64,000 nucleotides of DNA from Streptomyces griseoluteus (GCF_004784465.1 NZ_SRRU01000007.1:363401-427400), one strand, 5' to 3'. Shown: positions 8,588-17,057, numbered from the stretch's first letter. Notes: generated by a model from the letters alone, not told the origin. Numbers and translations are program-made.

Positions 8588-9031
8588 TCAGGCGGCGGCC
8601 TTGCCGCGCGTGAACGGCACCTGCATCGGGCGCGAACCCGGGCCGCCCACGTGCGAGAACGGCTGGGTCCGCCAGTCCAGACCCTGCGGGAGTGTCAGCA
8701 GCAGCGCGGTGTCCTGCTCCTGCGGCGCGAAGGACTCGTCGGCGGGGCGGGCGTCCGCCGCCGCGCGGCCCGTACCGGCACAGGCCGTCAGGCCGAAGGG
8801 GTTCCACGGCGAGGCGCACAGCGCGTGCTCCGGCAGGGACTCCTCGTCCGCCAGCAGCGCGATGGCCTGCGCGCAGTCCGGGCAGATCACCCGGTACATC
8901 TCGAAGGTGTCGTAGTCGGCGTCGAGGCCGTAGGCGTCACCGGAGTCCGGTTCGACGCCCTCCGGCTCGGGCTCGACGACGAGCTGCTGCCGCTTCGCGG
9001 CAGAACGAACGGGGCGCTTGACACTCTGCAT
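8588..9031 (-). CDS. Conserved hypothetical protein with Cys pairs
   Basis: 147 residues with an excellent ribosome binding site (GGGGGAG, 6 bases before the ATG). A CPDCAQAIALL segment and a later conserved Cys (LPEHALCASPWNPFGLTACAG) suggest a possible metal site, but no known domain can be named. The N-terminus is basic (VKRPVRSAAKRQQ) and then acidic. It shares the minus strand with the small gene at 8271-8510, about 80 bases upstream of it, so the two may be co-transcribed. Function unknown. Confidence 0.75.
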   Translation of the reverse strand: MQSVKRPVRSAAKRQQLVVEPEPEGVEPDSGDAYGLDADYDTFEMYRVICPDCAQAIALLADEESLPEHALCASPWNPFGLTACAGTGRAAADARPADESFAPQEQDTALLLTLPQGLDWRTQPFSHVGGPGSRPMQVPFTRGKAAA

Positions 9032-9097
9032 GGGATTCTCCCCCTAAGGCTGGGCCGTGAAGGCGCTGCGGCCTCGACCACAGCAAGCACTTCCCGC

Positions 9098-9125
9098 AGG
9101 TTCTCGGCGGTAACCGTGAGAACCT
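9098..9125. promoter_or_regulatory. Inverted repeat in the 5' region of the Cys-pair protein gene
   Basis: AGGTTCTC (9098-9105) and GAGAACCT (9118-9125) form an 8-bp inverted repeat around 12 bases, 67 bases upstream of the minus-strand gene starting at 9031. It could be an operator or an RNA hairpin in that gene's leader. Confidence 0.4.
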
Positions 9126-9263
9126 CACGCAGCGCGCTCACATGGTGTGGCGTTCGTCACAGGCTAACGGTGGATATCCGCCCAGATGCCGCGTGCCGCG
9201 CCCTCGGAGCCCGCCGAAGTCGTCCCTCGGTTCCCCCACGCGCACGCGCGCGGGACCGCACGG

Positions 9264-9277
9264 TAGGTTCTGGCGCA
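9264..9277 (+). promoter_or_regulatory. -10 element of a likely leaderless promoter
   Basis: TAGGTT at 9264-9269 ends 7 bases before the Lrp gene's ATG at 9277, and no ribosome binding site intervenes. Transcription would start at or next to the A of the ATG. No convincing -35 is seen. Confidence 0.55.
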
Positions 9278-9720
9278 TGGAGGAGCTGGACCGTCAGATC
9301 GTGCAGTTGCTCGTCAAGGACGGGCGGATGAGCTACACGGACCTGGGCAGGGCCACGGGCCTGTCCACGTCGGCCGTGCACCAGCGCGTGCGCCGGCTCG
9401 AACAGCGGGGCGTCATCCGCGGCTACGCCGCCGTCGTCGACCCCGAGGCCGTCGGGCTGCCGATGACCGCGTTCATCTCCGTCAAGCCGTTCGACCCCAG
9501 CGCCCCCGACGACATCGCCGAGCGGCTCGCGGGCGTCCCCGAGATCGAGGCGTGCCACAGCGTCGCCGGGGACGAGAACTACATCCTCAAGGTGCGGGTG
9601 GCCACCCCGCACGAACTGGAGGAACTCCTCGCCCGGCTGCGCTCCCTGGCCGGCGTCTCCACCCGCACCACGGTCGTGCTCTCCACGCCGTACGAGGCCC
9701 GCCCGCCGAAGATCTCCTGA
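9277..9720 (+). CDS. Lrp/AsnC-family regulator
   Basis: 147 residues, the standard length. The N-terminal helix-turn-helix (LDRQIVQLLVKDGRMSYTDL then GLSTSAVHQRVRRLEQRGVI) is followed by the alpha/beta RAM effector domain (PEIEACHSVAGDENYILKVRV). It likely responds to an amino acid. The amidohydrolase gene follows 60 bases downstream and may share its transcript. The ATG at 9277 was chosen because the HTH begins there and a -10 box sits just upstream. Confidence 0.92.
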   Translation: MEELDRQIVQLLVKDGRMSYTDLGRATGLSTSAVHQRVRRLEQRGVIRGYAAVVDPEAVGLPMTAFISVKPFDPSAPDDIAERLAGVPEIEACHSVAGDENYILKVRVATPHELEELLARLRSLAGVSTRTTVVLSTPYEARPPKIS

Positions 9721-9780
9721 GTCCCCCCGACACGCGCCCCGGTTCCGGGTGCCCGGCGGGGACGGGGGAGACTGGTGGGC

Positions 9781-11385
9781 ATGAGTGAGCAGCACGCCGG
9801 CCCCAAGACCGTCCTCCTGCGCCGGGGCGAGGTCCACAGCCCCGCCGACCCCTTCGCCACCGCGATGGTGGTGGAGCGCGGCCAGGTCGCCTGGGTGGGC
9901 TCGGAGGGCGCCGCCGACGCCTTCGCCGACGGGGTGGACGAGGTGATCGACCTCGACGGCGCCCTGGTCACCCCCGCCTTCACCGACGCCCATGTGCACA
10001 CCACCGCCACCGGGCTCGCCCTGACCGGCCTCGACCTCTCCGGCGCGCCCTCCCTGGAGGCGGCCCTCGCCCTGGTCCGGGAGTTCGCCGCCGCCCGCCC
10101 CGCCGACCGGGTCCTCCTGGGCCACGGCTGGGACGCCGCCCGCTGGCCCGGCGGGCGTCCGCCGACGCGCGCGGAGCTGGACGCGGCCACCGGAGGCCGT
10201 CCGCTCTACCTCTCCCGCGCCGACGTCCACTCGGCCGTCGTCAGCACCGCCCTGCTGGACCTCGTCCCGGCCGCGGTGAGCCGCGCCGACGCCCCGCTCA
10301 CCGCCGACGACCACCACGCCGTCCGGGAGGCCGCCCTCGGCGCGCTCGCCCCGGCCCAGCGCGCCGAGGCCCAGCGCGCCGCGCTCGCGCACGCGGCCTC
10401 CCTCGGCATCGGCTCGGTGCACGAGTGCGGCGGCCCGCAGATCTCCTCCGAGGACGACTTCACCGGCCTGCTCCGGCTCGCCGGCGAGCTGCCCGGCCCC
10501 CGCGTCGTCGGCTACTGGGCCGAGCGGGACGTCGACAAGGCCCGCGAACTGGGCGCGGCCGGCGCGGCCGGCGACCTCTTCGTGGACGGGGCGCTCGGCT
10601 CCCACACCGCCTGCCTGCACCAGCCGTACACCGACGCCGCTCACACCGGCACCGCCTACCTGGACGCCGACGCGGTCGCCGAGCACGTCGTCGCCTGCAC
10701 CGAGGCCGGGCTGCAGGCCGGCTTCCACGCCATCGGCGACGCCGCAGTCACCGCCGTGGTCGAGGGCGTGCGCACCGCCGCCGAGAAGGTCGGCCTGGCC
10801 CGCGTACGGGCCGCCCGGCACCGGGTCGAGCACGCCGAGATGCTCACCCCCGACACCGTCGCCGCCTTCGCCGAGCTGGGCCTGATCGCCTCCGTCCAGC
10901 CGGCGTTCGACGCCGTCTGGGGCGGCGAGGACGGCATGTACGTCCGCCGCCTGGGCGCCGAGCGGGCCCGCACCCTCAACCCGTACGCGGCCCTGCTGCG
11001 CGCCGGGGTGCCGCTCGCCTTCGGCTCCGACAGCCCGGTCACCCCGCTCGACCCCTGGGGCACCGTCCGTGCCGCCGCCTTCCACCGCACGCCGGAGCAC
11101 CGGGTGTCGGTGCGGGCCGCGTTCACCGCGCACACGCGCGGCGGCTGGCGCGCCATCGGACGGGACGACGCGGGCGTCCTGGTGCCGGGCGCCCCCGCCG
11201 ACTACGCGGTCTGGCACACCGGTGACCTCATCGTGCAGGCCCCCGACGACCGGGTGGCCCGCTGGTCCACCGACCCCCGCTCCGGCACCCCCGGCCTGCC
11301 CGACCTCACCCCCGGCACCGGGCTCCCGGTCTGCCTGCGGACGGTGGTCGGGGGGCGGACGGTGTTCGTACGGCCGGGCGAGTGA
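9781..11385 (+). CDS. Amidohydrolase, YtcJ/LAF3 type
   Basis: 534 residues. The metal ligands of the amidohydrolase-3 group are visible: TDAHVHTT (HxH) near the N-terminus, FHAIGDAAV, RHRVEHAEM, and the late Asp in FGSDSPVTPLDPW. The C-terminus returns to the beta-sandwich (GVLVPGAPADYAVW). Such enzymes hydrolyse amide or related C-N bonds on unknown substrates. The ATG at 9781 lies about 12 bases after GGGGGAG; a GTG two codons earlier (9775) is possible. It follows the Lrp gene closely. Confidence 0.88.
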   Translation: MSEQHAGPKTVLLRRGEVHSPADPFATAMVVERGQVAWVGSEGAADAFADGVDEVIDLDGALVTPAFTDAHVHTTATGLALTGLDLSGAPSLEAALALVREFAAARPADRVLLGHGWDAARWPGGRPPTRAELDAATGGRPLYLSRADVHSAVVSTALLDLVPAAVSRADAPLTADDHHAVREAALGALAPAQRAEAQRAALAHAASLGIGSVHECGGPQISSEDDFTGLLRLAGELPGPRVVGYWAERDVDKARELGAAGAAGDLFVDGALGSHTACLHQPYTDAAHTGTAYLDADAVAEHVVACTEAGLQAGFHAIGDAAVTAVVEGVRTAAEKVGLARVRAARHRVEHAEMLTPDTVAAFAELGLIASVQPAFDAVWGGEDGMYVRRLGAERARTLNPYAALLRAGVPLAFGSDSPVTPLDPWGTVRAAAFHRTPEHRVSVRAAFTAHTRGGWRAIGRDDAGVLVPGAPADYAVWHTGDLIVQAPDDRVARWSTDPRSGTPGLPDLTPGTGLPVCLRTVVGGRTVFVRPGE

Positions 11386-11941
11386 TCTCCCGGCCCTGCG
11401 GTGGAGCCGAACGGGTGGCGCCGCCCGGTAGCCCGACCTGCGTATCCGCGCCCTTTTCCGCGCCCTCCCCGGCACAGCCGCTGGCCAGGGGGCTGTTGAC
11501 AGCCGACGGCGCGGGGCCGGTAGGTTCGGCCGAGTCCACCAACGGACGTTCGACCGGGGAGTGTTCGCATACTCGTCGCGGCGCCACTGGGTCAGGACGG
11601 TGTGCCGTACCGGGGCATCGTCGACGGCAGCCAGGCGCAGTGCTCGCGCCGACGAGGGAGCGCTCCGGCCGGTCGGCAAGGTGTGACCCGGATGGGGCCC
11701 GCGCGCTCAGTAGACAACGGCTCTCGGTCGATCCGCAGCCAGCGGGTCCCAGGTCGGCCCGAAGGGCGGCGCGGGCCCCCATCCGCCGCGTGAAAGCCGC
11801 GGCGAGGCGCCGGAAACCCGCCGAAAAGCGCGCTCCTGCCCCGCTCACCGGCTTCCGACACCGCCCAGGCCCTGTGCCGCCGCGTCATCGCAGGCCGTGA
11901 CCACTATGGTGGACGCCTGCGCACGACATGAAGGGGCAGCA
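11386..11941. other. Gap of about 550 bases with a promoter but no clear gene
   Basis: Open frames here are Arg/Ser/Gly-rich and lack recognisable domains or ribosome binding sites, so I call none. The plus-strand promoter at 11496-11526 fires into this region, giving either a leader of about 410 bases for the mannosyltransferase gene or a separate non-coding RNA. Confidence 0.5.
11496..11526 (+). promoter_or_regulatory. Sigma-HrdB-type promoter
   Basis: A perfect -35 TTGACA (11496-11501) is followed after 19 bases by TAGGTT (11521-11526), which fits TAnnnT. Predicted start is near 11533. The nearest confident coding start is 409 bases downstream. Confidence 0.65.
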
Positions 11942-12730
11942 GTGAACGACGGCGACGGGACCCTCTCGGCCAAGGCCGGAGGGCGGCAGTTCGGTCCGCT
12001 CGGCACGGCCTTGGTGATCATTCCGACCTACAACGAGGCGGAGAACATCAAGACCATCGTGGGCCGGGTACGCAAGGCTGTCCCCGAGGCGCACGTCCTC
12101 GTGGCGGACGACAACAGCCCCGACGGCACCGGCAAGCTGGCCGACGAGCTGGCCGCCACGGACGACCACGTGCAGGTGCTGCACCGCAAGGGCAAGGAGG
12201 GCCTGGGCGCCGCCTACCTCGCGGGCTTCCGCTGGGGCCTGGAGCACGGCTACGGCGTGCTGGTCGAGATGGACGCCGACGGCTCCCACCAGCCCGAGGA
12301 ACTGCCCCGCCTGCTGACCGCCCTCAAGGGCGCCGACCTGGTCCTCGGCTCGCGCTGGGTGCCCGGCGGCCGGGTGGTGAACTGGCCCCGGTCCCGTGAG
12401 GTCATCTCCCGCGGCGGCAGCCTGTACTCCCGGCTCGCCCTCGACCTGCCGCTGCGCGACATCACCGGCGGCTACCGCGCCTTCCGTGCCGAGACGCTCC
12501 AGGGGCTCGGTCTGGAGGAGGTCGCCTCGCAGGGCTACTGCTTCCAGGTCGACCTCGCCCGCCGCGCGGTGAAGGCCGGGTACCACGTCGTGGAGGTCCC
12601 GATCACCTTCGTGGAGCGCGAGTTCGGCGACTCCAAGATGAGCCGGGACATCCTCGTGGAGGCCCTGTGGCGGGTCACCGCGTGGGGCGTGGGCGACCGC
12701 GTCGGCAAGATCAAGGCCAAGGGCAAGTAG
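11942..12730 (+). CDS. ppm1: Polyprenol-phosphate mannose synthase (GT2)
   Basis: 262 residues. A GT2 glycosyltransferase: IIPTYNEAENI, DDNSPDGTG, the DXD-type EMDADGSHQPE, then LGSRWVPGG and ITGGYRAFR, matching dolichol-phosphate mannosyltransferase. It transfers mannose from GDP-mannose to polyprenol phosphate on the inner membrane face, supplying the donor for protein O-mannosylation and glycolipids. There is no C-terminal membrane domain and no N-terminal Lnt fusion, as in Streptomyces Ppm1. The GTG at 11942 has AAGGGG before it. Synteny with fxsA and rbpA supports the name. Confidence 0.88.
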   Translation: MNDGDGTLSAKAGGRQFGPLGTALVIIPTYNEAENIKTIVGRVRKAVPEAHVLVADDNSPDGTGKLADELAATDDHVQVLHRKGKEGLGAAYLAGFRWGLEHGYGVLVEMDADGSHQPEELPRLLTALKGADLVLGSRWVPGGRVVNWPRSREVISRGGSLYSRLALDLPLRDITGGYRAFRAETLQGLGLEEVASQGYCFQVDLARRAVKAGYHVVEVPITFVEREFGDSKMSRDILVEALWRVTAWGVGDRVGKIKAKGK

Positions 12731-12816
12731 GGGCGAGGCGGCGCCGTACGGGCCCGGCCCGCGGGGATGATCCACCCCTTATGCGGCACTGAGCCGGGCC
12801 CAGGCACACTGGAAGC

Positions 12817-13383
12817 ATGACGACTGGCGCATCCACCCCTCCGCGGACCGGGCAGACCGGGCGGCCCAAGCGCTCGGCGCCGCGCAGATATCTGCCGCTC
12901 GCCCTCGCCGCGTGGCTGGTGCTGGAGATCTGGCTGCTCATCCTCGTCGCGGACGCCGCCGGGGGCCTCGCCGTGTTCCTGATCCTGGCCGCGAGCTTCG
13001 TCGCGGGCGCGGTCGTGGTGAAGCGGGCCGGCCGCCGCGCCTTCCGTAACCTGGACGAGGCCCTGCGGCGCGGTACGGCGCCCTCCTCGGGCGGCGGCAG
13101 CAACGGCCTGCTGATGCTCGCCGGACTCCTGCTGATGCTCCCCGGCATGCTCTCCGACGTGGCCGGACTGTTCCTGCTGCTGCCCCCGGTGCAGAACCTG
13201 GTCCGCCGCCGCACCGAGCACGTGGTGAGCCGCAAGCTGCGCGGGGCCACGCCGGGTTCCTTCGGCGACGCCTTCCAGCAGGCCCGCATCCACCGCCCGG
13301 ACGGCAAGGTGGTGCAGGGCGAGGTCGTCCGGGAGCGCCGCGACGACTCCACCGACGAACCCCGGCCGCCGCTGACCCGCTGA
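12817..13383 (+). CDS. fxsA: FxsA-family membrane protein
   Basis: 188 residues. After a basic N-terminus, two hydrophobic helices (YLPLALAAWLVLEIW, then AVFLILAASFVAGAVVV) are followed by a Gly/Ser linker and LLMLAGLLLMLPGMLSDVAG, the signature of FxsA cytoplasmic-membrane proteins. In E. coli FxsA overproduction relieves F-plasmid exclusion of phage T7; the role here is unknown. A CACACT hexamer ends seven bases before the ATG, so the message may be leaderless. Convergent with rbpA across a strong hairpin. Confidence 0.85.
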   Translation: MTTGASTPPRTGQTGRPKRSAPRRYLPLALAAWLVLEIWLLILVADAAGGLAVFLILAASFVAGAVVVKRAGRRAFRNLDEALRRGTAPSSGGGSNGLLMLAGLLLMLPGMLSDVAGLFLLLPPVQNLVRRRTEHVVSRKLRGATPGSFGDAFQQARIHRPDGKVVQGEVVRERRDDSTDEPRPPLTR

Positions 13384-13405
13384 GCGGGCGGGTCCGGACA
13401 GCACA

Positions 13406-13452
13406 GAACCGCGGGCGCCGTACATCGTGACGATGTACGGCGCCCGCGGTTC
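13406..13452. terminator. Bidirectional terminator between fxsA and rbpA
   Basis: A perfect 22-bp stem (13406-13427 with 13431-13452) around a 3-base loop, between two convergent genes. It can serve both strands. Confidence 0.9.
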
Positions 13453-13484
13453 TCTGTGCGCCAGGTCGGCGCAGCCCCTTGGGG

Positions 13485-13859
13485 CTACGCGGACTTGCGG
13501 CTGTCGCGCGGGTGTACCGCGATGTTCATCGCGCCCGACCGCAGGACCGCCAGACGCTCCTCGAGGACCTCTTCGAGTTCCTCGCGGGTGCGTCGTTCCA
13601 TCAGCATGTCCCAATGGGTACGCGCGGGCTTGGCCTTCTTCTCCTCAGGGCCGTCGCCGTCGACCAGGAGTGCCTGGGCCCCGCAGACCTTGCACTCCCA
13701 CTCCGGCGGAATCTCCGCCTCGACCGAGAAGGGCATCTCGAAGCGATGCCCCTTCTCGCATGCGTACTCCACGGCCTGGCGCGGGGCCAGGTCGATGCCG
13801 CGGTCCGTCTCGTAGCTGGTCACCACGAGGCGCGTACCGCGAAGAGCTCGCTCACTCAT
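13485..13859 (-). CDS. rbpA: RNA polymerase-binding protein RbpA
   Basis: 124 residues. An N-terminal tail is followed by a zinc-binding beta barrel (Cys34, His38, Cys56 and Cys59 in YACEKGHRF and WECKVCGAQ), then the basic linker and the helical sigma-interacting domain (THWDMLMERRTREELEEVLE). RbpA binds the principal sigma factor and RNA polymerase and stabilises the open complex at housekeeping promoters in Actinobacteria. The upstream sigma-R promoter matches the known oxidative-stress induction of rbpA in S. coelicolor. Confidence 0.96.
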   Translation of the reverse strand: MSERALRGTRLVVTSYETDRGIDLAPRQAVEYACEKGHRFEMPFSVEAEIPPEWECKVCGAQALLVDGDGPEEKKAKPARTHWDMLMERRTREELEEVLEERLAVLRSGAMNIAVHPRDSRKSA

Positions 13860-13920
13860 GAATCGTGCCTCCCGGGCTTGATGCCCACAGGACAGGTGTC
13901 GCTGTCGTCGTCATCCGGTC

Positions 13921-13946
13921 AACGTCCGGTCGGCGGTAAAGATTCC
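13921..13946 (-). promoter_or_regulatory. Sigma-R promoter of rbpA
   Basis: On the minus strand GGAAT (13946-13942) and GTT (13923-13921) are separated by exactly 18 bases, the sigma-R (thiol-oxidative stress ECF sigma) consensus, about 60 bases upstream of rbpA. S. coelicolor rbpA is a known sigma-R target. Confidence 0.8.
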
Positions 13947-14126
13947 CGTTCCGAGTCCCGTTCCGGGTCGTGCGTCGCCGTCGTAGCCGCCCCTTGTTGT
14001 ACCCACACGCGCCCGGTTTGTCACATCTGCTCGCAGATATGACCTACCGTTTCGCTGTCTTTGACGCGCAGTAACGGTACGCCTGGCAGGCCAAACGCGT
14101 ACACTACCGCCCTTTCGTGTTGAACG

Positions 14127-15473
14127 CTAAATCCTTTCGGGGACCGGGTTCCCCGCCTCGCCGATCGCACGCCGGACCGGTACCCGCGCCAGCAGGACGA
14201 AGCCGATCACGAAGAAGGCCACCAGGGAGACGATCGCGGAGCGGTAGCTTCCGGTGAGCTGGTAGGTCACCCCGAACAGCAGCGGGCCGAGCCAGCTCAT
14301 GCCCCGGTCGCTCATCTCGTACGCGGAGAAGTACTCCGCCTCCTTGCCCGGCGGGATCAGGTGGGAGAACAGCGAGCGGGACAGGGCCTGGCTGCCGCCG
14401 AGCACCAGGCCGATCGCGGCCGCCAGCACATAGAAGAACACCGGCGCCCCGGCGGGCAGGAAGTACCCGGCGGCCAGGGTGCACGTCCAGGCCACCAGCG
14501 AGCCGAGGATCGTGCGCTGGGCGCCGTAGGACCTTGCCAGCCGGCCCATCGCCAGGGCGCCCGCGACCGCGAGCACCTGCACCAGCAGGACCGCGCCGAT
14601 CAGCGTGGACTGCTCCAGACCCAGCTCCTCCGAGCCGTACACCGAGGCCTGGGTGATCACCGTCTGGATGCCGTCGTTGTAGACGAGGTAGGCCAGCAGG
14701 AAGGCGAGGGTGCGGGGGTGGCGGCGCATGTCCTTCACCGTGGCCGCCAGTTGCCGCAGCCCGGTAGGGGCGGCGGCCGCCACGCGCGCGTGCCGGTCGC
14801 GCAGCCGGCGCAGCGGGATCAGCGCGAAGGCGCCCCACCACAGCCCGGCCGAGGCCAGGCACACCCGCACGGCCGCCGGCTCGGAGAGCCCGAAGGAGCC
14901 GTGGGCCAGGTACAGCACCAGGTTGACGACCAGCATCAGGGAGCCGGCCGCGTAGCCGAAGGCCCAGCCGCGCGAGGAGACCCGGTCGCGTTCGGCGGGC
15001 GGGGCGATCTGCGGCAGGTAGGAGTTGTAGAGCATCATCCCGACCGACTGCGCCGCGTTGGCCACCACCAGCAGCAGCCCGCCGAGCAGATACCGGTCGC
15101 CGTCCAGGAAGAACATGCCCGTGGTCGCGGCCGCCCCGGTGTACGCGGCCGCGGCCAGCAGCGGCTTCTTGCGGCCCGTGCGGTCGGCCAGGCTCCCCAC
15201 CAGGGGCATCACCAGCACCGCGACGATCACCGACAGGGACACCGTGTAGGCGAAGAACGAGCCCGCGCGCACCGGCAGCCCGAGCGGGTGCACATAGCCG
15301 TCGGCGTCGGCCGCGTGCCGGGCCACGGCGGTCAGATACGGGCCGAGGAACACGGTGAGGACGCTCGTGGAGTAGACCGAGCACGCCCAGTCGTACCAGT
15401 ACCAGCCGCGCTGCTCGCGCCGTGAACCCGCCATCTCCTCGGGCGCCCCCGCCCGCACGGTGCCGATACCCAC
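14127..15473 (-). CDS. MFS transporter, UMF1/Atg22-like
   Basis: 448 residues from a GTG at 15473. About eleven to twelve hydrophobic segments are present, with an early WYWYDWACSVYSTSVLTVFLGP motif and LADRTGRKKPLL after TM2, features of the Atg22/UMF1 branch of the major facilitator superfamily. Substrate unknown. It lies downstream of the GDPD gene on the same strand (63-base gap), so it may belong to the yczE-GDPD transcript. It ends about 270 bases from the divergent rbpA promoter. Confidence 0.82.
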   Translation of the reverse strand: MGIGTVRAGAPEEMAGSRREQRGWYWYDWACSVYSTSVLTVFLGPYLTAVARHAADADGYVHPLGLPVRAGSFFAYTVSLSVIVAVLVMPLVGSLADRTGRKKPLLAAAAYTGAAATTGMFFLDGDRYLLGGLLLVVANAAQSVGMMLYNSYLPQIAPPAERDRVSSRGWAFGYAAGSLMLVVNLVLYLAHGSFGLSEPAAVRVCLASAGLWWGAFALIPLRRLRDRHARVAAAAPTGLRQLAATVKDMRRHPRTLAFLLAYLVYNDGIQTVITQASVYGSEELGLEQSTLIGAVLLVQVLAVAGALAMGRLARSYGAQRTILGSLVAWTCTLAAGYFLPAGAPVFFYVLAAAIGLVLGGSQALSRSLFSHLIPPGKEAEYFSAYEMSDRGMSWLGPLLFGVTYQLTGSYRSAIVSLVAFFVIGFVLLARVPVRRAIGEAGNPVPERI

Positions 15474-15536
15474 CCCGCGCCCTCGCTTCCCCGCCGCAGT
15501 GCCGTGCCAAGGCGGGGGAGGTGTCGCGGGGCCCGG

Positions 15537-16304
15537 TCAGACCCAGACGCCGCGGTCCTCCATGACCTCGCGCAACGTGTCGATGTGATCGGTCATGATG
15601 CCATCGACCCCCAGCTCCAGGAGCCGGTGCATCCGCTCGGGTTCGTTGACCGTCCACACGTGCACCTGGAGCCCTCGCGCGTGCGCCGCGCGTACGAAGC
15701 GCCCGTCGGCCACCGGAACCCCCGACTGGGCCTCCGGCACCTGCGCCGCCACGGCCGAGCCGCGCACCGGGACGGGCAGCCCCCAGGAGCGCAGCCGCAG
15801 CCCCAGCACGCCCAGGGTGCCGAACGAGGTGGCCAGTCTCGGCCCCGCTAGCCGCTGCGCCCGGCGCACCCGCGCCTCGGAGAAGGAGCCCAGGCAGACG
15901 CGGGCCCAGGCGTCCGTCCGCCCGACCAGCTCCAGGAAGGGCAGCAGGGCCGCGTCCGCCTTCACGTCCACGTTCCAGCGGACCTCGGGGAACGTCTCCA
16001 GCAGCTCCGCGAAGAGCGGTACGGGCTCCCGCCCGCCCACGCGGGCCTGCCGGACCTCCGCCCACGGCAGGTCGGCGACGCGGCCGGTACCGTCGGTGAC
16101 CCGGTCCAGGGAGTCGTCGTGGAAGGCGACCAGCGTGCCGTCCGCGGTGAGGTGGACGTCGGTCTCGATGTAGCGGTAGCCCAGCGCGACCGCCCGGCGG
16201 AACTGCGCGACCGTGTTCTCCACCCCCTCCGCCGCCCCGCCCCGGTGGGCGAACGGGATGGGGCCGGGGTGGTCCAGGTACGGGTGGCGTATGGGCTCGG
16301 TCAC
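15537..16304 (-). CDS. Glycerophosphodiester phosphodiesterase
   Basis: 255 residues. The GDPD TIM-barrel motifs are complete: AHRGGAAEGVENT near the N-terminus, IETDVHLTADG, VAFHDDSLDR, NVDVKAD, VWTVNEPERMHRLLELGVDG and IMTDHID. It hydrolyses glycerophosphodiesters to glycerol-3-phosphate and an alcohol. No signal peptide is present, so it is cytoplasmic. The GTG start at 16304 overlaps the stop of the yczE-like gene (GTGA), giving translational coupling. Confidence 0.9.
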   Translation of the reverse strand: MTEPIRHPYLDHPGPIPFAHRGGAAEGVENTVAQFRRAVALGYRYIETDVHLTADGTLVAFHDDSLDRVTDGTGRVADLPWAEVRQARVGGREPVPLFAELLETFPEVRWNVDVKADAALLPFLELVGRTDAWARVCLGSFSEARVRRAQRLAGPRLATSFGTLGVLGLRLRSWGLPVPVRGSAVAAQVPEAQSGVPVADGRFVRAAHARGLQVHVWTVNEPERMHRLLELGVDGIMTDHIDTLREVMEDRGVWV

Positions 16305-16954
16305 CGGCGCAGTATCGCGCGCTCCGGCTCGTGGCCGGCAACCACCCTGCTCGGTACGGGCACCGGGCGCAGCGCGAAGACCCGCAGGAAGAACTGGGCG
16401 AGCGGGCCGATCGCCAGCGCGTACAGCACGGTGCCGACGCCGACCGTGCCGCCGAGGGCGAAGCCGGTCGCCACCACGGTGACCTCCACACAGGTGCGGA
16501 TCAGCCGGATCGAGCGGCCGGTCCGCCGGTGCAGGCCGGTCATCAGGCCGTCGCGCGGGCCGGGGCCGAAGTCCGCCGCGATGTAGAGGCCGGTCGCCGC
16601 GCCGTTGAGCACGACCCCGAGGACCAGCAGCGCGATCCGCGCGGCCAGACCGTGCGCGCCGGGCAGTACGGACAGGGTGGCGTCCATGGCGAAGCCGATC
16701 ACCAGCACATTGGAGACCGTGCCCAGGCCGGGCCGCTGGCGCAACGGAATCCACAGCAGCAGGAGGACCGCGCCGAGCAGGGTCAGCACCACGCCCATGC
16801 TCAGGCCGGTACGGGCGGCGAGCCCCTGGTGCAGCACGTTCCACGGCTCCAGGCCGAGGCCCGAGCGGACGAGCAGCGCCGAACTCGCCCCGTACAGCGC
16901 GAGACCGCCGTAGAGCTGGAACAGCCGGCGGGAGAGACGGCCCGGAGTGGACAT
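16301..16954 (-). CDS. yczE: YczE/YitT-type membrane protein
   Basis: 217 residues with five predicted membrane helices and the YczE-like segments GLGLEPWNVLHQGL and FGPGPRDGLMTGL. The biochemical role is unknown; YczE-like proteins occur beside MocR-type regulators of the YczR group. The ATG at 16954 has a GGGGGG ribosome binding site. It is divergent from the MocR gene at 17058 and overlaps the GDPD gene by four bases downstream. Confidence 0.82.
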   Translation of the reverse strand: MSTPGRLSRRLFQLYGGLALYGASSALLVRSGLGLEPWNVLHQGLAARTGLSMGVVLTLLGAVLLLLWIPLRQRPGLGTVSNVLVIGFAMDATLSVLPGAHGLAARIALLVLGVVLNGAATGLYIAADFGPGPRDGLMTGLHRRTGRSIRLIRTCVEVTVVATGFALGGTVGVGTVLYALAIGPLAQFFLRVFALRPVPVPSRVVAGHEPERAILRR

Positions 16955-17017
16955 GGAATACCCCCCTGGGGTGGTGGCAGTGGCCTTGCCCGTGTCACTC
17001 TGTGGCTTGGGACGGAA

Positions 17018-17036
17018 GGCTATCCATGGCCAATCC
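17018..17036. promoter_or_regulatory. Direct-repeat candidate operator in the yczE/MocR intergenic region
   Basis: GGCTATCCA (17018-17026) and GGCCAATCC (17028-17036) are imperfect direct repeats in the divergent promoter region. MocR proteins commonly bind direct repeats. Confidence 0.45.
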
Positions 17037-17057
17037 GGGGAAGGTGGACTGATCTTC

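Noticed and set aside
9157..11679. An 840-codon minus-strand frame opposite Lrp and amidohydrolase
   Set aside because: No recognisable domain, while the opposite strand encodes two clear families.
11382..11900. Open frames of 172 and 180 codons in the gap before ppm1
   Set aside because: Arg/Ser/Pro-rich composition without domain or convincing ribosome binding site.
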